DNA of 64,000 bases, taken from contig JAFUPV010000002.1 of NCBI GenBank assembly GCA_017472605.1, positions 186,001 through 250,000 of the forward strand, read 5' to 3'. The stretch comes from Lachnospiraceae bacterium (GTDB lineage: Bacteria; Bacillota; Clostridia; Lachnospirales; Lachnospiraceae). The translations under genes and the position numbers were made by a program. The first letter of the stretch is position 1, and every line of letters starts with the position of its first letter. Below are positions 1-8,301 of the stretch, piece after piece. The notes beneath the pieces are model-generated. The model worked only from the letters and a program-made list of their open reading frames with translations. It did not search any database and had not been told where the DNA came from.

Positions 1-1
1 C

Positions 2-592
2 ATCTTCAACGTAACCATGCAGAACCACAGCGGCTACGGCGACAAGTACGAAAACTTCCGTCCGGAAGTTCAGGCACAGTTTAAGAACACCAAGAGCAAC
101 ACATACCTGAACAACTATCTCTCTCTGATGAAGGTTTCCGATCAGGCCATCGCCAACCTGCTGAATACCCTGGAGGACGATGACCGCCCGACGCTGGTTG
201 TCTTCTTCGGCGATCACCAGCCAAACGACTATGTAGTAAAGCCCATCTACAAGGAGCACGGCCTGGACATCGAAAACCAGACGCTGGAGCAGCAGCAGAA
301 GCGCCAGATCGTTCCGTTCTTCATCTGGGCAAACTACGACATCGAGGAACAGACCGATGTTTCCATCAGCATCAACTACCTGAGCAGCCTGCTCTTTGAC
401 GTGGCAGACCTGCCGATGAGCCAGTATCAGAGCTTCCTCTACCAGCTGTACCAGCAGATTCCGGTCATCAACGCCGTCGGCTACATTGACACAGAAGATA
501 CCTGTAAGTATCTGAGTGATACCGATGAGGCGACGGAGGAGCTGATGAATCAGTATCAGATGCTGCAGTATTATCAGATGTTTGATCAGTAA
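2..592 (+). CDS. LtaS-like phosphoglycerol transferase / sulfatase-fold membrane enzyme (3' end)
   Basis: This is the C-terminal part of an alkaline-phosphatase-fold enzyme of the lipoteichoic acid synthase type, which moves glycerol phosphate from phosphatidylglycerol outside the membrane. The reading frame is open from base 2, so the gene starts before the window. The first residues read IFNVTMQNHSGY, the family block containing a substrate-binding His. Further on, VVFFGDHQPN carries the conserved D-H metal ligands of the fold. The last ~60 residues are acidic and Gln/Tyr-rich and not diagnostic. The gene ends at a TAA just before a perfect hairpin. Family is confident. Whether it makes teichoic acid or decorates another surface glycan cannot be told from this fragment. 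Confidence 0.85.
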   Translation: MFNVTMQNHSGYGDKYENFRPEVQAQFKNTKSNTYLNNYLSLMKVSDQAIANLLNTLEDDDRPTLVVFFGDHQPNDYVVKPIYKEHGLDIENQTLEQQQKRQIVPFFIWANYDIEEQTDVSISINYLSSLLFDVADLPMSQYQSFLYQLYQQIPVINAVGYIDTEDTCKYLSDTDEATEELMNQYQMLQYYQMFDQ

Positions 593-609
593 TGATGCAT
601 TTTGCTCAA

Positions 610-657
610 AAGGGGTATTGAATTACAGATACTTCCATCTGTAATTCAATACCCCTT
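610..657. terminator. Perfect 21-bp hairpin between convergent genes
   Basis: Positions 610-630 and 637-657 are exact reverse complements around a 6-base loop. Read on the minus strand the stem is followed by TTTTGAG, so it best terminates the minus-strand gene at 784-1431. It may also stop the phosphoglycerol transferase transcript, although the plus side has no T-run. Confidence 0.8.
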
Positions 658-783
658 AACTATCAGATATTTATTTCTTCCAAAATACCGAAATCAAATT
701 CTCACAAATTCGATCCATTACACTTGGCATCGTAAATATATATCCATATCTCTACATCCTGCTTCATCTCCAAATTTTATAAA

Positions 784-1431
784 CTATCCGCTCCAATATT
801 CATCATAAATTGCTTTGATTTCATTTACATAATTCTCGTATTTTTCAGAATTATTTACGGTTTGAAACAAGACCCAATAAGGAGCTTCGTAGATTACAGC
901 ATTATTAGCCTGACAAATCCATATCAGTGGTTGATTTTCCACATCTGACCATTTTTCCTTAAATGCACCTAAAGATATCCCTTTTTCCTCAGCAATCTGA
1001 AACTTTACATAATTCATTTTTTCGATCGTTTCCTTAGAAAGATCTTTCAACACAGTTCCACTCCATTCATTATCTTCTGTTTCGATTCCATATCTCGCAA
1101 CAAGAGCTTCATGAATTACCTCTTCTTCAACACCATTTATTTGCATAGACATTGAAATTAATCCGTCATCTGGAATCTCTGAAAAAACCATTGTGATATC
1201 TATTGATCCATTTTCTATCGTTTTTTTATACTCAATCAATGCAGTCGACAAATTGGGATATCTGATATTCTCTTCCGACAAATTTAAATTCTCTATCGCA
1301 GTTTCCAAAGACATTCCCCAAAATGTACCTTCAATCGGAGATTTATATTTCTCAGCTTCAAATTTTGCTGAATCCACAAAAACATTCCAATTTAAAAGCA
1401 ACACAATCAGCCAATATACTATTTTCATCAT
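784..1431 (-). CDS. Secreted protein of unknown function
   Basis: I do not recognise this ~215-residue protein. The start chosen is the ATG at 1431, which has GGGAG at 1438-1442, six bases upstream; a second ATG follows at once. The N-terminus MMKIVYWLIVLLLNWNVFV is a hydrophobic signal sequence or anchor, followed by a soluble acidic domain with no cysteine pattern or catalytic motif I can name. Sampled lines of this gene are about 30% G+C, far below the enzyme genes on either side. It lies downstream of, and co-directional with, another secreted gene and a BlaI-M56 pair, so it may belong to that module. A hairpin at 610-657 probably ends the transcript. Confidence 0.6.
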   Translation of the reverse strand: MMKIVYWLIVLLLNWNVFVDSAKFEAEKYKSPIEGTFWGMSLETAIENLNLSEENIRYPNLSTALIEYKKTIENGSIDITMVFSEIPDDGLISMSMQINGVEEEVIHEALVARYGIETEDNEWSGTVLKDLSKETIEKMNYVKFQIAEEKGISLGAFKEKWSDVENQPLIWICQANNAVIYEAPYWVLFQTVNNSEKYENYVNEIKAIYDEYWSG

Positions 1432-1496
1432 GTCATTCTCCCACACATGGATTACTTAATCAACTTCAGACATACTATCCACAGTAATAATCTTTA

Positions 1497-2258
1497 TTAA
1501 GTTGGTGCATTACGAATATCAATGTAAAAACTTGTTACCTCTCCTGTGTTAAAGTGAACAAAAGCACCCACATGATAAGCTGTGAACATTGCATTTTTGG
1601 ATACTTTTAATAGATTGGAATTATATATCGTATAGCTCTTCTGTGAAACAGGGTTGTTTATATAGTTATATATATCATTATATAATCCTGGGTCTTCATA
1701 AAATGAAAAAACACATTCCAATTGTGTAACATAATAGCTCGCTGTTGCATTTGATGAATATACGACATAAGTTGCATAATCACAATTAATACCATCCGTA
1801 TAATAGTTCCAATGTGCTGTACAGCTAACTACTATATTATACTTACTCATGGACTCTTCCATAAAGCCGTTTAGCAGCAATTCACTATCTACTAATTGGC
1901 TTGCCGTCACAGCTTGATTCTCAGTATCTAAAATAAAGAATCCCGTACTGGAGTAAACCTGTTCTGTCTCTCCATTTGAATATGTTATTTCTTCCAATAG
2001 CTGTGTAGCAACTAACTGCTCCTCAGTTCCCCTTTCTATTCCGTATGAACTCCTGTTTCCATTCGTATTATTCTCAGAGAGACTCTAATCAACAGCCATT
2101 CTTAACAACTGCAAAGAATCTGTTTCTTCCTCATACACCACATGCTTTACTACATCATTATTTTCATCCGCACATACGAATGTACACTCCAGACCCAACA
2201 AAAGGATTAGACAAATCATTACCTTGCCAATCATCTTCGATATCACAAATTTATTCAT
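1497..2258 (-). pseudogene. Secreted protein gene interrupted by an in-frame TAG
   Basis: Two open stretches lie in exactly the same frame. The first, from the ATG at 2258, encodes a signal peptide (MNKFVISKMIGKVMICLILL, then a cleavage-like VCA) and ~57 residues ending ..RMAVD. The second, down to 1497, encodes ~195 more residues rich in Tyr, Asn, Ser and Thr. Only the TAG at 2085-2087 separates them, with no frameshift and no restart with a ribosome site. The start is well supported by GGAGG at 2266-2270. Joined, the product would be ~253 residues, secreted, of unknown function. It could be a true nonsense mutation, a sequence error or amber readthrough. The first is simplest. Confidence 0.65.
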
Positions 2259-2281
2259 GTATATACCTCCAATATCTACTC

Positions 2282-2333
2282 GACTGGAATACAATCAAGT
2301 TTATATTCTCGAAATTGTCTACTTATTCCAGTC
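2282..2333. repeat. Inverted repeat upstream of the secreted-protein gene
   Basis: GACTGGAATA (2282-2291) is repeated in inverse as TATTCCAGTC (2324-2333), a perfect 10-bp arm pair with 32 bases between. It lies 24-75 bases upstream of the ATG at 2258, where an operator or an mRNA leader structure would be. There is no T-run, so it is not an intrinsic terminator. Role unknown. Confidence 0.45.
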
Positions 2334-2493
2334 CAACTCACTTCACAACAGTAAGTCTGAATTACATTGATTCGAAATTCCGCTAAATATCCACTTCCCA
2401 TCGGAATCACCTCTTTCTCCTCACCGATCATTTACTACACGTGCTAATTACCATTTTGTATTTAAATCTTATCATTAAAATCTGATTCTGTCA

Positions 2494-2531
2494 AGAAAAA
2501 TCTGAGATAACTTTCCATTTATCCCAGATTT
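2494..2531 (-). terminator. Intrinsic terminator after the M56 sensor gene
   Basis: Arms 2498-2510 and 2519-2531 pair with one mismatch. On the minus strand the stem is followed by TTTTTCTTGA. It lies directly downstream of the M56 gene stop and separates it from the secreted-protein genes. Confidence 0.75.
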
Positions 2532-2542
2532 CCCTCTTTCTT

Positions 2543-4018
2543 CTATCGCATCACCGACGCTTCCACCGCCAGTTCCTGACTTCCCTTATTCCAGATAAAC
2601 ACACAGTACGTTCCCGACGACGGAATCGTGAATTTATGATAACCATCACCAGTCAGTTCTGCATGAATCCGCATCCCATCCGTTACCCGCACCAGACCGA
2701 ACCAGACAGTTCCGCTGTCATCCTCCATGTTTATCGTAATCTGAACACTTTCCCCTTCCTGCCCGTAAAACGTGCTGCTCCGTCCTTCCTGGTTCGGCAC
2801 AAGATTCCAGTTAATTACAGAAACAGACCTGGCATCCGGATTTACCGACTCGTCCACAAACAGATCCGTTCCGCAGCTTCCGTCGGTAGTGATGTGTTCT
2901 TCCAGAACAAATTCCTCATAGGGAATCTCGATCCAGTTGCTCTGCACCACCGAGGATCCCGCCAGTTCATCCATAATCAGAGCACTGATGCCGGCGTATA
3001 CCGTAAGATTACTAAGCATCACAATTCCCAAGGCTGCAAACACTGTTTTTACTTTTCTTCCTCTTGTCATCGTCAATCTCCTTTCCTGAATCGCCTGAAT
3101 CCGTCGCACCACCAGACTCTTCGATTCCGTGATCCCCGGGGCGGACAGCAATCCTTCTGTTTGATTCATCACGCCATACCTGGCCAGCAGTTTTCGGTAT
3201 GGCAGCGTGTTTTCCATATCTCTGCAAACCACATAGTCACAGTGGTATTCCATGTTGTTCCGATATTTGGCAGTGCAGCTGGAAATCAGCGGATTGAACC
3301 AGAAAAAACGTTCCGCCAGCACGCACAAACGTAACCAAAACACATCCTGATATTTTACATGAATCAGTTCATGCTTCAGGATCATTCCAAGATCCTCCTG
3401 TTCCCGGATTGCCGGCAGCACAATCACCGGAAACAGCCACCCAAATGTAAACGGAACTTCACACCGATAGGATTCCATGCATCTCACGTTCCGCCGGATT
3501 TTCATTTTCCTGCATGTGCTTTTTGTCATCCGGTCAGTCGGAAAATCCGTCCTTCTCAATTGCAGTTAATGCAAAAAAAGAACCTTTTTCCCAATATCTT
3601 TCAGCAAAAGAATCACACCAACCAAAAACAGGGCAGCAGCAATCCATTCCAGCCAGGAAATCTGCTGTATGTACGGAAGAAACGAATCGCCTTTGACGCG
3701 GCGTCCATTTGCAGAATCATAGTACAAACCCACATGCCAGCAATTCCCCGCTGCTGCAGCCGCCACCGGAATCAGAATCAGCGCAAACAACAGGCGCAGC
3801 AAATAGTAGTCTCTCCAGCCGCATTCGTCCCGGCTGTGATTTCCCTGATCACATTTCTCCTGACTACATACCTCCTGACCACATTCCTCCCACTCACAGC
3901 CTGACCGACACTTCTGTTTCCAAAGCCGGGGAAGCGTGTACAACGCGATCATCAGACCGGAACCGGCGGCGGCTGCCAGATAGACAACGGCAAATGCATT
4001 CCCGATTTCATTCACCAT
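2543..4018 (-). pseudogene. BlaR1-type M56 membrane metallopeptidase, split by an in-frame TAA
   Basis: An N-terminal piece (to 3569) holds three probable membrane segments and a Cys/Glu-rich loop. After a TAA at 3566-3568 the same frame continues through an M56 peptidase domain (PFTFGWLFPVIVLP, then zinc motif HELIHVKYQD), another membrane helix and a ~130-residue outside domain beginning near INWNLVPNQ. Joined length is about 491 residues, close to the intact 466-residue paralogue at 23518-24918. BlaR1/MecR1 proteins sense an outside ligand and trigger cleavage of a BlaI-type repressor. Here the repressor gene lies immediately upstream. The likely start is the ATG at 4018, six bases after GGAAGGG. 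Real nonsense mutation, readthrough or sequencing error are all possible. Confidence 0.75.
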
Positions 4019-4040
4019 GCTCATCCCTTCCTTCTTCTGC

Positions 4041-4439
4041 TCATTCGTTCAGCAACCGTCTCAGAAGCTGCTTCTCGTCCTCACTCAGACACTCCGGTTC
4101 CAGAACCAGCGCAGCCATCTTCTTTGCCGATCCACCGGTCCACAGCTTTTTCATCTCATTAATTTCATGGGTACGGTATTCCTCCTCCGTCACCAGCGCC
4201 TCATAGCGGAATGAGTAGTTATCACGGTTCTGGCTGACATAGCCTTTCATCATGATATTCTTCAGATAGGTATTAATCGTCGGGTATGCATAACGCTTCT
4301 GATAAACCTCCTGCAGCCGGATCCGGATTTCGTTTGGCGTCAGCGCACGTCCCAGATCCCAGATGCACTTCATGACAAACACTTCTGATTTCGATAGTGG
4401 TTTCTTCTCCATTAATTCTGCTTTTTCTTCCTGATTCAT
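4041..4439 (-). CDS. BlaI/MecI/CopY-family transcriptional repressor
   Basis: This 132-residue winged-helix regulator has the family pattern: SKSEVFVMKCIWDLG at the first helix, then YPTINTYLKNIMMKGYV as the recognition region, then a C-terminal dimerisation part ending CLSEDEKQLLRRLLNE. BlaI proteins repress their own operon until a partner M56 protease causes their cleavage. The partner lies directly downstream, 22 bases away. The ATG at 4439 has AGGAGG at 4444-4449, and a TTGACA/TACAAT promoter lies at 4505-4533. The cleavage bond cannot be located from sequence alone. With the sensor interrupted, this repressor may now act constitutively. It is paralogous to the regulator at 23160-23534. 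Confidence 0.88.
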   Translation of the reverse strand: MNQEEKAELMEKKPLSKSEVFVMKCIWDLGRALTPNEIRIRLQEVYQKRYAYPTINTYLKNIMMKGYVSQNRDNYSFRYEALVTEEEYRTHEINEMKKLWTGGSAKKMAALVLEPECLSEDEKQLLRRLLNE

Positions 4440-4504
4440 AGATCCTCCTGATTTGCATTTGTATTATCTTTATTTGTTGTTTTTGTTTTAGTTCTCCTAT
4501 TTAA

Positions 4505-4533
4505 ATTGTATCTAAATTCTCCATTTCTGTCAA
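4505..4533 (-). promoter_or_regulatory. Sigma-A-type promoter of the first BlaI-M56 pair
   Basis: On the minus strand, TTGACA (4528-4533) and TACAAT (4505-4510) are separated by 17 bases. The ATG of the BlaI-type gene follows ~65 bases downstream across an A-rich leader. A BlaI operator would be expected here, but I see no clear dyad. Confidence 0.7.
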
Positions 4534-4587
4534 TCCTTTTCGTTTCCTGATACCTCCTATTCACAACCATCCTCTTCTTTTCTCACG

Positions 4588-4619
4588 AAAAAAACAGAAT
4601 CCGGCAAAGCCGGATTCTG
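4588..4619 (-). terminator. Intrinsic terminator after msrA
   Basis: CAGAATCCGGC (4595-4605) and its complement (4609-4619) form an 11-bp GC-rich stem with a 3-base loop. On the minus strand it is followed by seven T. It sits 28 bases past the msrA stop. Confidence 0.9.
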
Positions 4620-4646
4620 CCTCTGCAGCAATCTCTTTCTCCTCAA

Positions 4647-5141
4647 TCATCCTTTCACCCGCCCGGAATCAATCAGTTCCTGCCTGAATTCCTCCGGATG
4701 CTTCCGGTCATAGTCCTGATGTTCCTCCTCCGCGCAGTAAAAACCGCCAAAAGGCTCCACACTGACAAACACAGGCTTACCGGACTGACGCTCCAACGCC
4801 CAAATACGTTCCTGCGCAGCGCGCTTCTCCTCCTCCGTCAGCCAGTACACAGCCAGCGTGTAGGAATGCCCGCGGTCAATAAACTGACCGCCGGCATCAA
4901 AAGGATCCACGCCGTCCAGAAAGACGTCAAGCAGCGTTTCATAGCAAATCGTTTCCGGGTCGTAGTCGATGCGGATGGTCTCCCGGTGGCCGGTGCGCTG
5001 GTGCTTGACATCCTCGTAGACAGGATTCTCCTCCGTACCGCCGCAGTAGCCGCTGGTCACACCGCATACACCTTCCAGTTCCCGAAACACAGGCGTGATG
5101 CACCAGAAACAGCCGCCGGCAAAATAGGCAGATTTTAACAT
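4647..5141 (-). CDS. msrA: Peptide methionine sulfoxide reductase MsrA
   Basis: MsrA reduces methionine-S-sulfoxide in proteins using a reactive cysteine. The N-terminal motif GGCFWC places the catalytic Cys at residue 11, and the block EEEHQDYDRKHPEEF near the C-terminus is typical. At ~164 residues the protein is a single MsrA domain with no MsrB fusion. The second Cys in GCFWC replaces the more common Gly, a variant seen in part of the family. The ATG at 5141 is preferred; a GTG at 5147, four bases after GGAG, would overlap the previous gene's stop. Tight spacing with the GH28 gene upstream suggests coupled translation, an unusual pairing. A strong terminator follows. Confidence 0.92.
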   Translation of the reverse strand: MLKSAYFAGGCFWCITPVFRELEGVCGVTSGYCGGTEENPVYEDVKHQRTGHRETIRIDYDPETICYETLLDVFLDGVDPFDAGGQFIDRGHSYTLAVYWLTEEEKRAAQERIWALERQSGKPVFVSVEPFGGFYCAEEEHQDYDRKHPEEFRQELIDSGRVKG

Positions 5142-5143
5142 GC

Positions 5144-6415
5144 TCACAGCGCTCCTTCCTCTCCGATCAGCTCCACCCGGACATCCTTCACCTGAACATC
5201 CCGGATCACATCCTGCGCAAATCCATCCTTCTTTGCCCGGATCTGCAGATTCTCAAACCGGAAATCGGAAAGCAGATACTGCGATTCGTCTTTCTTTACG
5301 TTAAAGTACGTCTCGCACTCACAGGTACAGTTTTTCACCTGAATGTGCTCCGCGACAGACAGCGGAATGTCCTTGCGTCCTTTCAGATCAAAGAACTGCG
5401 TCCACGGGTTGATGTTGACGAAATTGGTTACTTTTCCTTCCACCTCTTCCACAGTGATATATTCGTAGTGCTGAGGCGTGTCCGGTCTCATCTTCAGCCA
5501 GACCAGATTCATTCCGCACTTCACCCGGATTCTTCGAATCAGAATATTCCTGTTATGAACCGATTCGGAGCCGCAGGTCAGACAGCCATGGCAGAACCCA
5601 TAGACACAGTCCTCCACCAGAATCCGCTCATTGGAACCGTTTTCCTCTGCTGTGTCTGCCCAAGGGCCTTTTCCGCCCTTTAAAACAATGGAATCATCAT
5701 TCACTTCCAGGTAGCAGTTCTTCACCAGAACATCGGTGCACACATCAATGTCAATGGCATCGGTGCTCGGCGCTTTCACCGGTGCAGCCGGGGAATAGAT
5801 CACACAGTTCAGGTACTTCACATGGTCGCATTTATAAATGTGGTTGGTCCAGAAATGGGAATTAATCATGTGCAGGTCAGCCACAAGCACATTTCGGCTG
5901 TTTGAAAGATAGACAAGACGCGGCCGCTGCTCGTCCTTGTTGGTGCACTTTGGGTTCCAGGTTCTTCTCAGCCAGAAGGCTTTCCAGGAGCGCAGACCAT
6001 TTCCGTCAATGGTTCCCGGTCCGCACATCGTAAATCCATCCACACCGTCAGCATTGATCAGCGCAGTAAAATAGAGACAGGTCTCCCCCTCAATCCGCGT
6101 CATCCGAAGCTCGTAGTCACTGATATCGCTGCTGCCCTTTAACACACCTCCGTCGGAGACATAGAGATGCACTCCCTGTTTAAAGAAAAGGGATCCGGTC
6201 ATGTAGGTACCCCTGGGGACAACGATGACACCACCGCCGTTTTCACAGGCAGTATCAATCAGCTTCTGTATCTCCTTTGTGTAGATTCGTCCATCATCAA
6301 AAATGCCGTAATCCGTCAGTATGTACTGCGTTCCAAGGTTGGCAAGTGTTGGGACATGAAGGTCATAGAACCAGCTGTCGATAGCGGTTCCATCCGGGAA
6401 ACATTCATTTTTCAT
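5144..6415 (-). CDS. Glycoside hydrolase family 28 enzyme (polygalacturonase-like)
   Basis: This 423-residue right-handed beta-helix protein belongs to GH28, which hydrolyses alpha-galacturonosyl or related bonds in pectin by inversion. The beginning (LTDYGIFDDGRIYTKEIQKL, then VVPRGTYMTGSLFF) is the usual pectate-lyase-like start. Catalytic blocks are STDAIDIDVC, NDDSIVLKGG, and CHGCLTCGSESV in place of the G-H-G block. There is no signal peptide, so the enzyme is probably cytoplasmic and acts on imported oligosaccharides. It overlaps the msrA translation start region. The gene is isolated from the other glycosidase clusters here, although GH78/GH51 genes lie 3.4 kb away. Exact substrate is not predictable. 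Confidence 0.85.
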   Translation of the reverse strand: MKNECFPDGTAIDSWFYDLHVPTLANLGTQYILTDYGIFDDGRIYTKEIQKLIDTACENGGGVIVVPRGTYMTGSLFFKQGVHLYVSDGGVLKGSSDISDYELRMTRIEGETCLYFTALINADGVDGFTMCGPGTIDGNGLRSWKAFWLRRTWNPKCTNKDEQRPRLVYLSNSRNVLVADLHMINSHFWTNHIYKCDHVKYLNCVIYSPAAPVKAPSTDAIDIDVCTDVLVKNCYLEVNDDSIVLKGGKGPWADTAEENGSNERILVEDCVYGFCHGCLTCGSESVHNRNILIRRIRVKCGMNLVWLKMRPDTPQHYEYITVEEVEGKVTNFVNINPWTQFFDLKGRKDIPLSVAEHIQVKNCTCECETYFNVKKDESQYLLSDFRFENLQIRAKKDGFAQDVIRDVQVKDVRVELIGEEGAL

Positions 6416-6510
6416 GGGCTTACTCCTCGCTTTTCATTTGTATCAGTCTTTTACCGGGCACAGCAAACTTGACCAAACGATGTATCTCTCGCTTCGCCCG
6501 TTCTTCTATG

Positions 6511-6960
6511 CTATTTCATGGTCTCAATTCCGATACCGGTACTTTTCAGGAAAATTTCAATCGTCTCTGCCCGCTTCGCTGCCAGCAGCCAGGAATCCAG
6601 AACCATCAAATCTGCCTCTTCCAGGATCCGCTTACGCAAATTTGCCGGAACAGTTCCAATTGAATCAAGCAAAACACATACGGAACCGGCTTTTCCAATT
6701 GTCTTTCCAATCTCTTTTCCAATCTCTTTTCCAATTTCTTTCCCTTCATCCTCTGCACGCTCTCTTATCGCTGCGCTATACGAACACATTCGTTCTACCT
6801 CCTTTTTCACTTCTTTCTTCATCGAAAGTCCATAGTTCACTTCCAATGCCTTCATCCGCTCTTCCGTTTCCATCTTTTTCCAGAACAGGGTTGTCAACAT
6901 TCCAAGCAGTTCATCTTCTGTCTCCTTATCTCCAAGACGAATCAGAACCAGTTCCAGCAA
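6511..6960 (-). pseudogene. Rpn-family nuclease/transposase remnant (C-terminal part only)
   Basis: The frame encodes the C-terminal half of a PD-(D/E)XK Rpn-type (recombination-promoting nuclease / putative transposase) protein: LLGMLTTLFWKKMETEERMK, then NYGLSMKKEVKKEVERMCS, then the characteristic short repeat GKEIGKEIGKEIGK. The N-terminal nuclease core is missing; upstream the frame soon meets a TGA inside the aldo/keto reductase gene. The only start is a TTG at 6960 with no convincing ribosome site. I read it as a decayed 5'-truncated copy left between the GH28 and reductase genes. The short IGKE repeat also keeps the opposite strand open, which explains the plus-strand frames there. 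Confidence 0.6.
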
Positions 6961-6983
6961 ATCATAGTTTTCCGGACGGGATT

Positions 6984-8123
6984 TTACCGTTCCTTCCGAA
7001 ATACCGCCTCAACCTTCTCTAACTCCTTGCGAATCTGCAGATGCTGCGGGCACTTTCTCTCACAGAAACCGCAATTCTTACAGTCCGCCAGCAGCTTGCC
7101 TCCATCCTTCACATAACGATCATACATGTTCTGTGCGGTATCCTTTAAGCCATAAACATTATGGTAGGTATACATGTTAAAGATCTTCGGAATCTCAATT
7201 CCTGCCGGACATGGCTGACAGTACTTACAGCCGGTGCAGTACAGCTCGCTGAATTTCTTCAGCTGCTCCATGGACTCGCCAAGCTGCGCCCACTCCTCCT
7301 TTGAGAAACCTTCTGCGCTGGAAGCAAGGGCGGCGTTCTGCTTCACCATCTCCAGCGTCTGCATGCCGGAAAGCGCGCAGTTTAAGTCCGGATTGCCGAG
7401 AACAAACTTAAATGCCAGCTCATAGGTCGGGATAGAAGCCTTTCCGGTCAGCTTCGCGTATAGCTCTGTCGGCGCAGACAGGCGGCCGCCGCCCACCGGG
7501 CCCATTGCCACCGTTCCCAGTCCCTGAGAAACGGCATAGGTCAGCATCTCCTCATTGCTGCGGTCCAGCAGATTGTACTGAACCAGCATGCTCTCCATGG
7601 GGATGCCGCGCTCCTTTGAGCAGTCAATGATATATTTGATGGCAGACGGATCATCGTGGAAGGAGAAGGAAATGTGTCGAATCAGCCCCTCTTCCTTTGC
7701 CTTCTGCGCGTCAGCCAGCAGATCCTGAGCCTTGATGATCTCGTCATATTCCCTGCGGCTGATTCCCCAGAAATGGTAGAAATCGATGTGATCGGTTCCC
7801 ATGCGGTCCAGGCTGCTTTCCAGCTGGCGGCGATAGTCGCCCGGCTTCTTACAGACATCCAGCGGAATCTTGGTGGACAGCAGCACCTTATCGCGGAACG
7901 GCTTCACAGCCGCACCGACAGCCGCCTCACTGTTCTTATTGCAGTAATAAGGTGCCGTATCGAAATAATTCACACCAAGCGCATAGGCCTCATGGATCAT
8001 TTCATCCACCTTATCCTGATCCACATACATCGTTCCGTCTTTTTCATATTCCGGGAAACGCATGCATCCGAATCCCAGTGCGGAGATCTTCTCTCCTGTG
8101 TTTCCAAACTTACGGTAAATCAT
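6984..8123 (-). CDS. Aldo/keto reductase with C-terminal 4Fe-4S domain
   Basis: A 379-residue fusion of an aldo/keto reductase barrel and a ferredoxin-like tail. The N-terminus MIYRKFGNTGEKISALGFGC and the DTAPYYCNKNSE block (catalytic Asp and Tyr) fit the family; STKI holds the Lys. The tail has CTGCKYCQPCPAG near residue 298 and CKNCGFCERKCP near 350, typical of two 4Fe-4S clusters. Such proteins are common in anaerobic Clostridia and are probably NAD(P)H- or ferredoxin-linked cytoplasmic oxidoreductases of unknown substrate. The ATG at 8123 is followed by the standard family start. Upstream lies a 16-bp T-rich tandem repeat separating it from pepT. No partner enzyme suggests the substrate. 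Confidence 0.88.
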   Translation of the reverse strand: MIYRKFGNTGEKISALGFGCMRFPEYEKDGTMYVDQDKVDEMIHEAYALGVNYFDTAPYYCNKNSEAAVGAAVKPFRDKVLLSTKIPLDVCKKPGDYRRQLESSLDRMGTDHIDFYHFWGISRREYDEIIKAQDLLADAQKAKEEGLIRHISFSFHDDPSAIKYIIDCSKERGIPMESMLVQYNLLDRSNEEMLTYAVSQGLGTVAMGPVGGGRLSAPTELYAKLTGKASIPTYELAFKFVLGNPDLNCALSGMQTLEMVKQNAALASSAEGFSKEEWAQLGESMEQLKKFSELYCTGCKYCQPCPAGIEIPKIFNMYTYHNVYGLKDTAQNMYDRYVKDGGKLLADCKNCGFCERKCPQHLQIRKELEKVEAVFRKER

Positions 8124-8144
8124 AGGGCAATTCCTCCTCTTTTC

Positions 8145-8301
8145 ATGTCCTGTTTCTCTTATATCCTGCTTTATTTATGTCTTGTTTCTCTTATGTCTTG
8201 CTGCTCTTATATCCTGTTTTTTTATGCCTTGTTTCTCTTATGTCTTGATGCTCTTATATCTTACTTCTCTTCTGTCCTGCTTCTTTCACATCCTGCTTCT
8301 T
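8145..8301. repeat. 16-bp tandem repeat between aldo/keto reductase and pepT
   Basis: About ten degenerate copies of a 15-16 bp unit (ATGTCTTGTTTCTCTT and variants starting ATATCC, ATGCC, CTGTCC) run head to tail from 8145 to the pepT stop. On the transcript strand they are purine-rich. No ORF or hairpin is associated. This intergenic minisatellite could vary in copy number. Confidence 0.8.

Noticed and set aside
602..808. 68-codon plus-strand frame after the phosphoglycerol transferase
   Set aside because: It begins inside the terminator hairpin and reads Ser/His/Tyr-rich sequence without any ribosome site.
8145..8301. Tandem units as a CRISPR array
   Set aside because: Units are 15-16 bp, directly abutted and degenerate, with no spacers and no cas genes.
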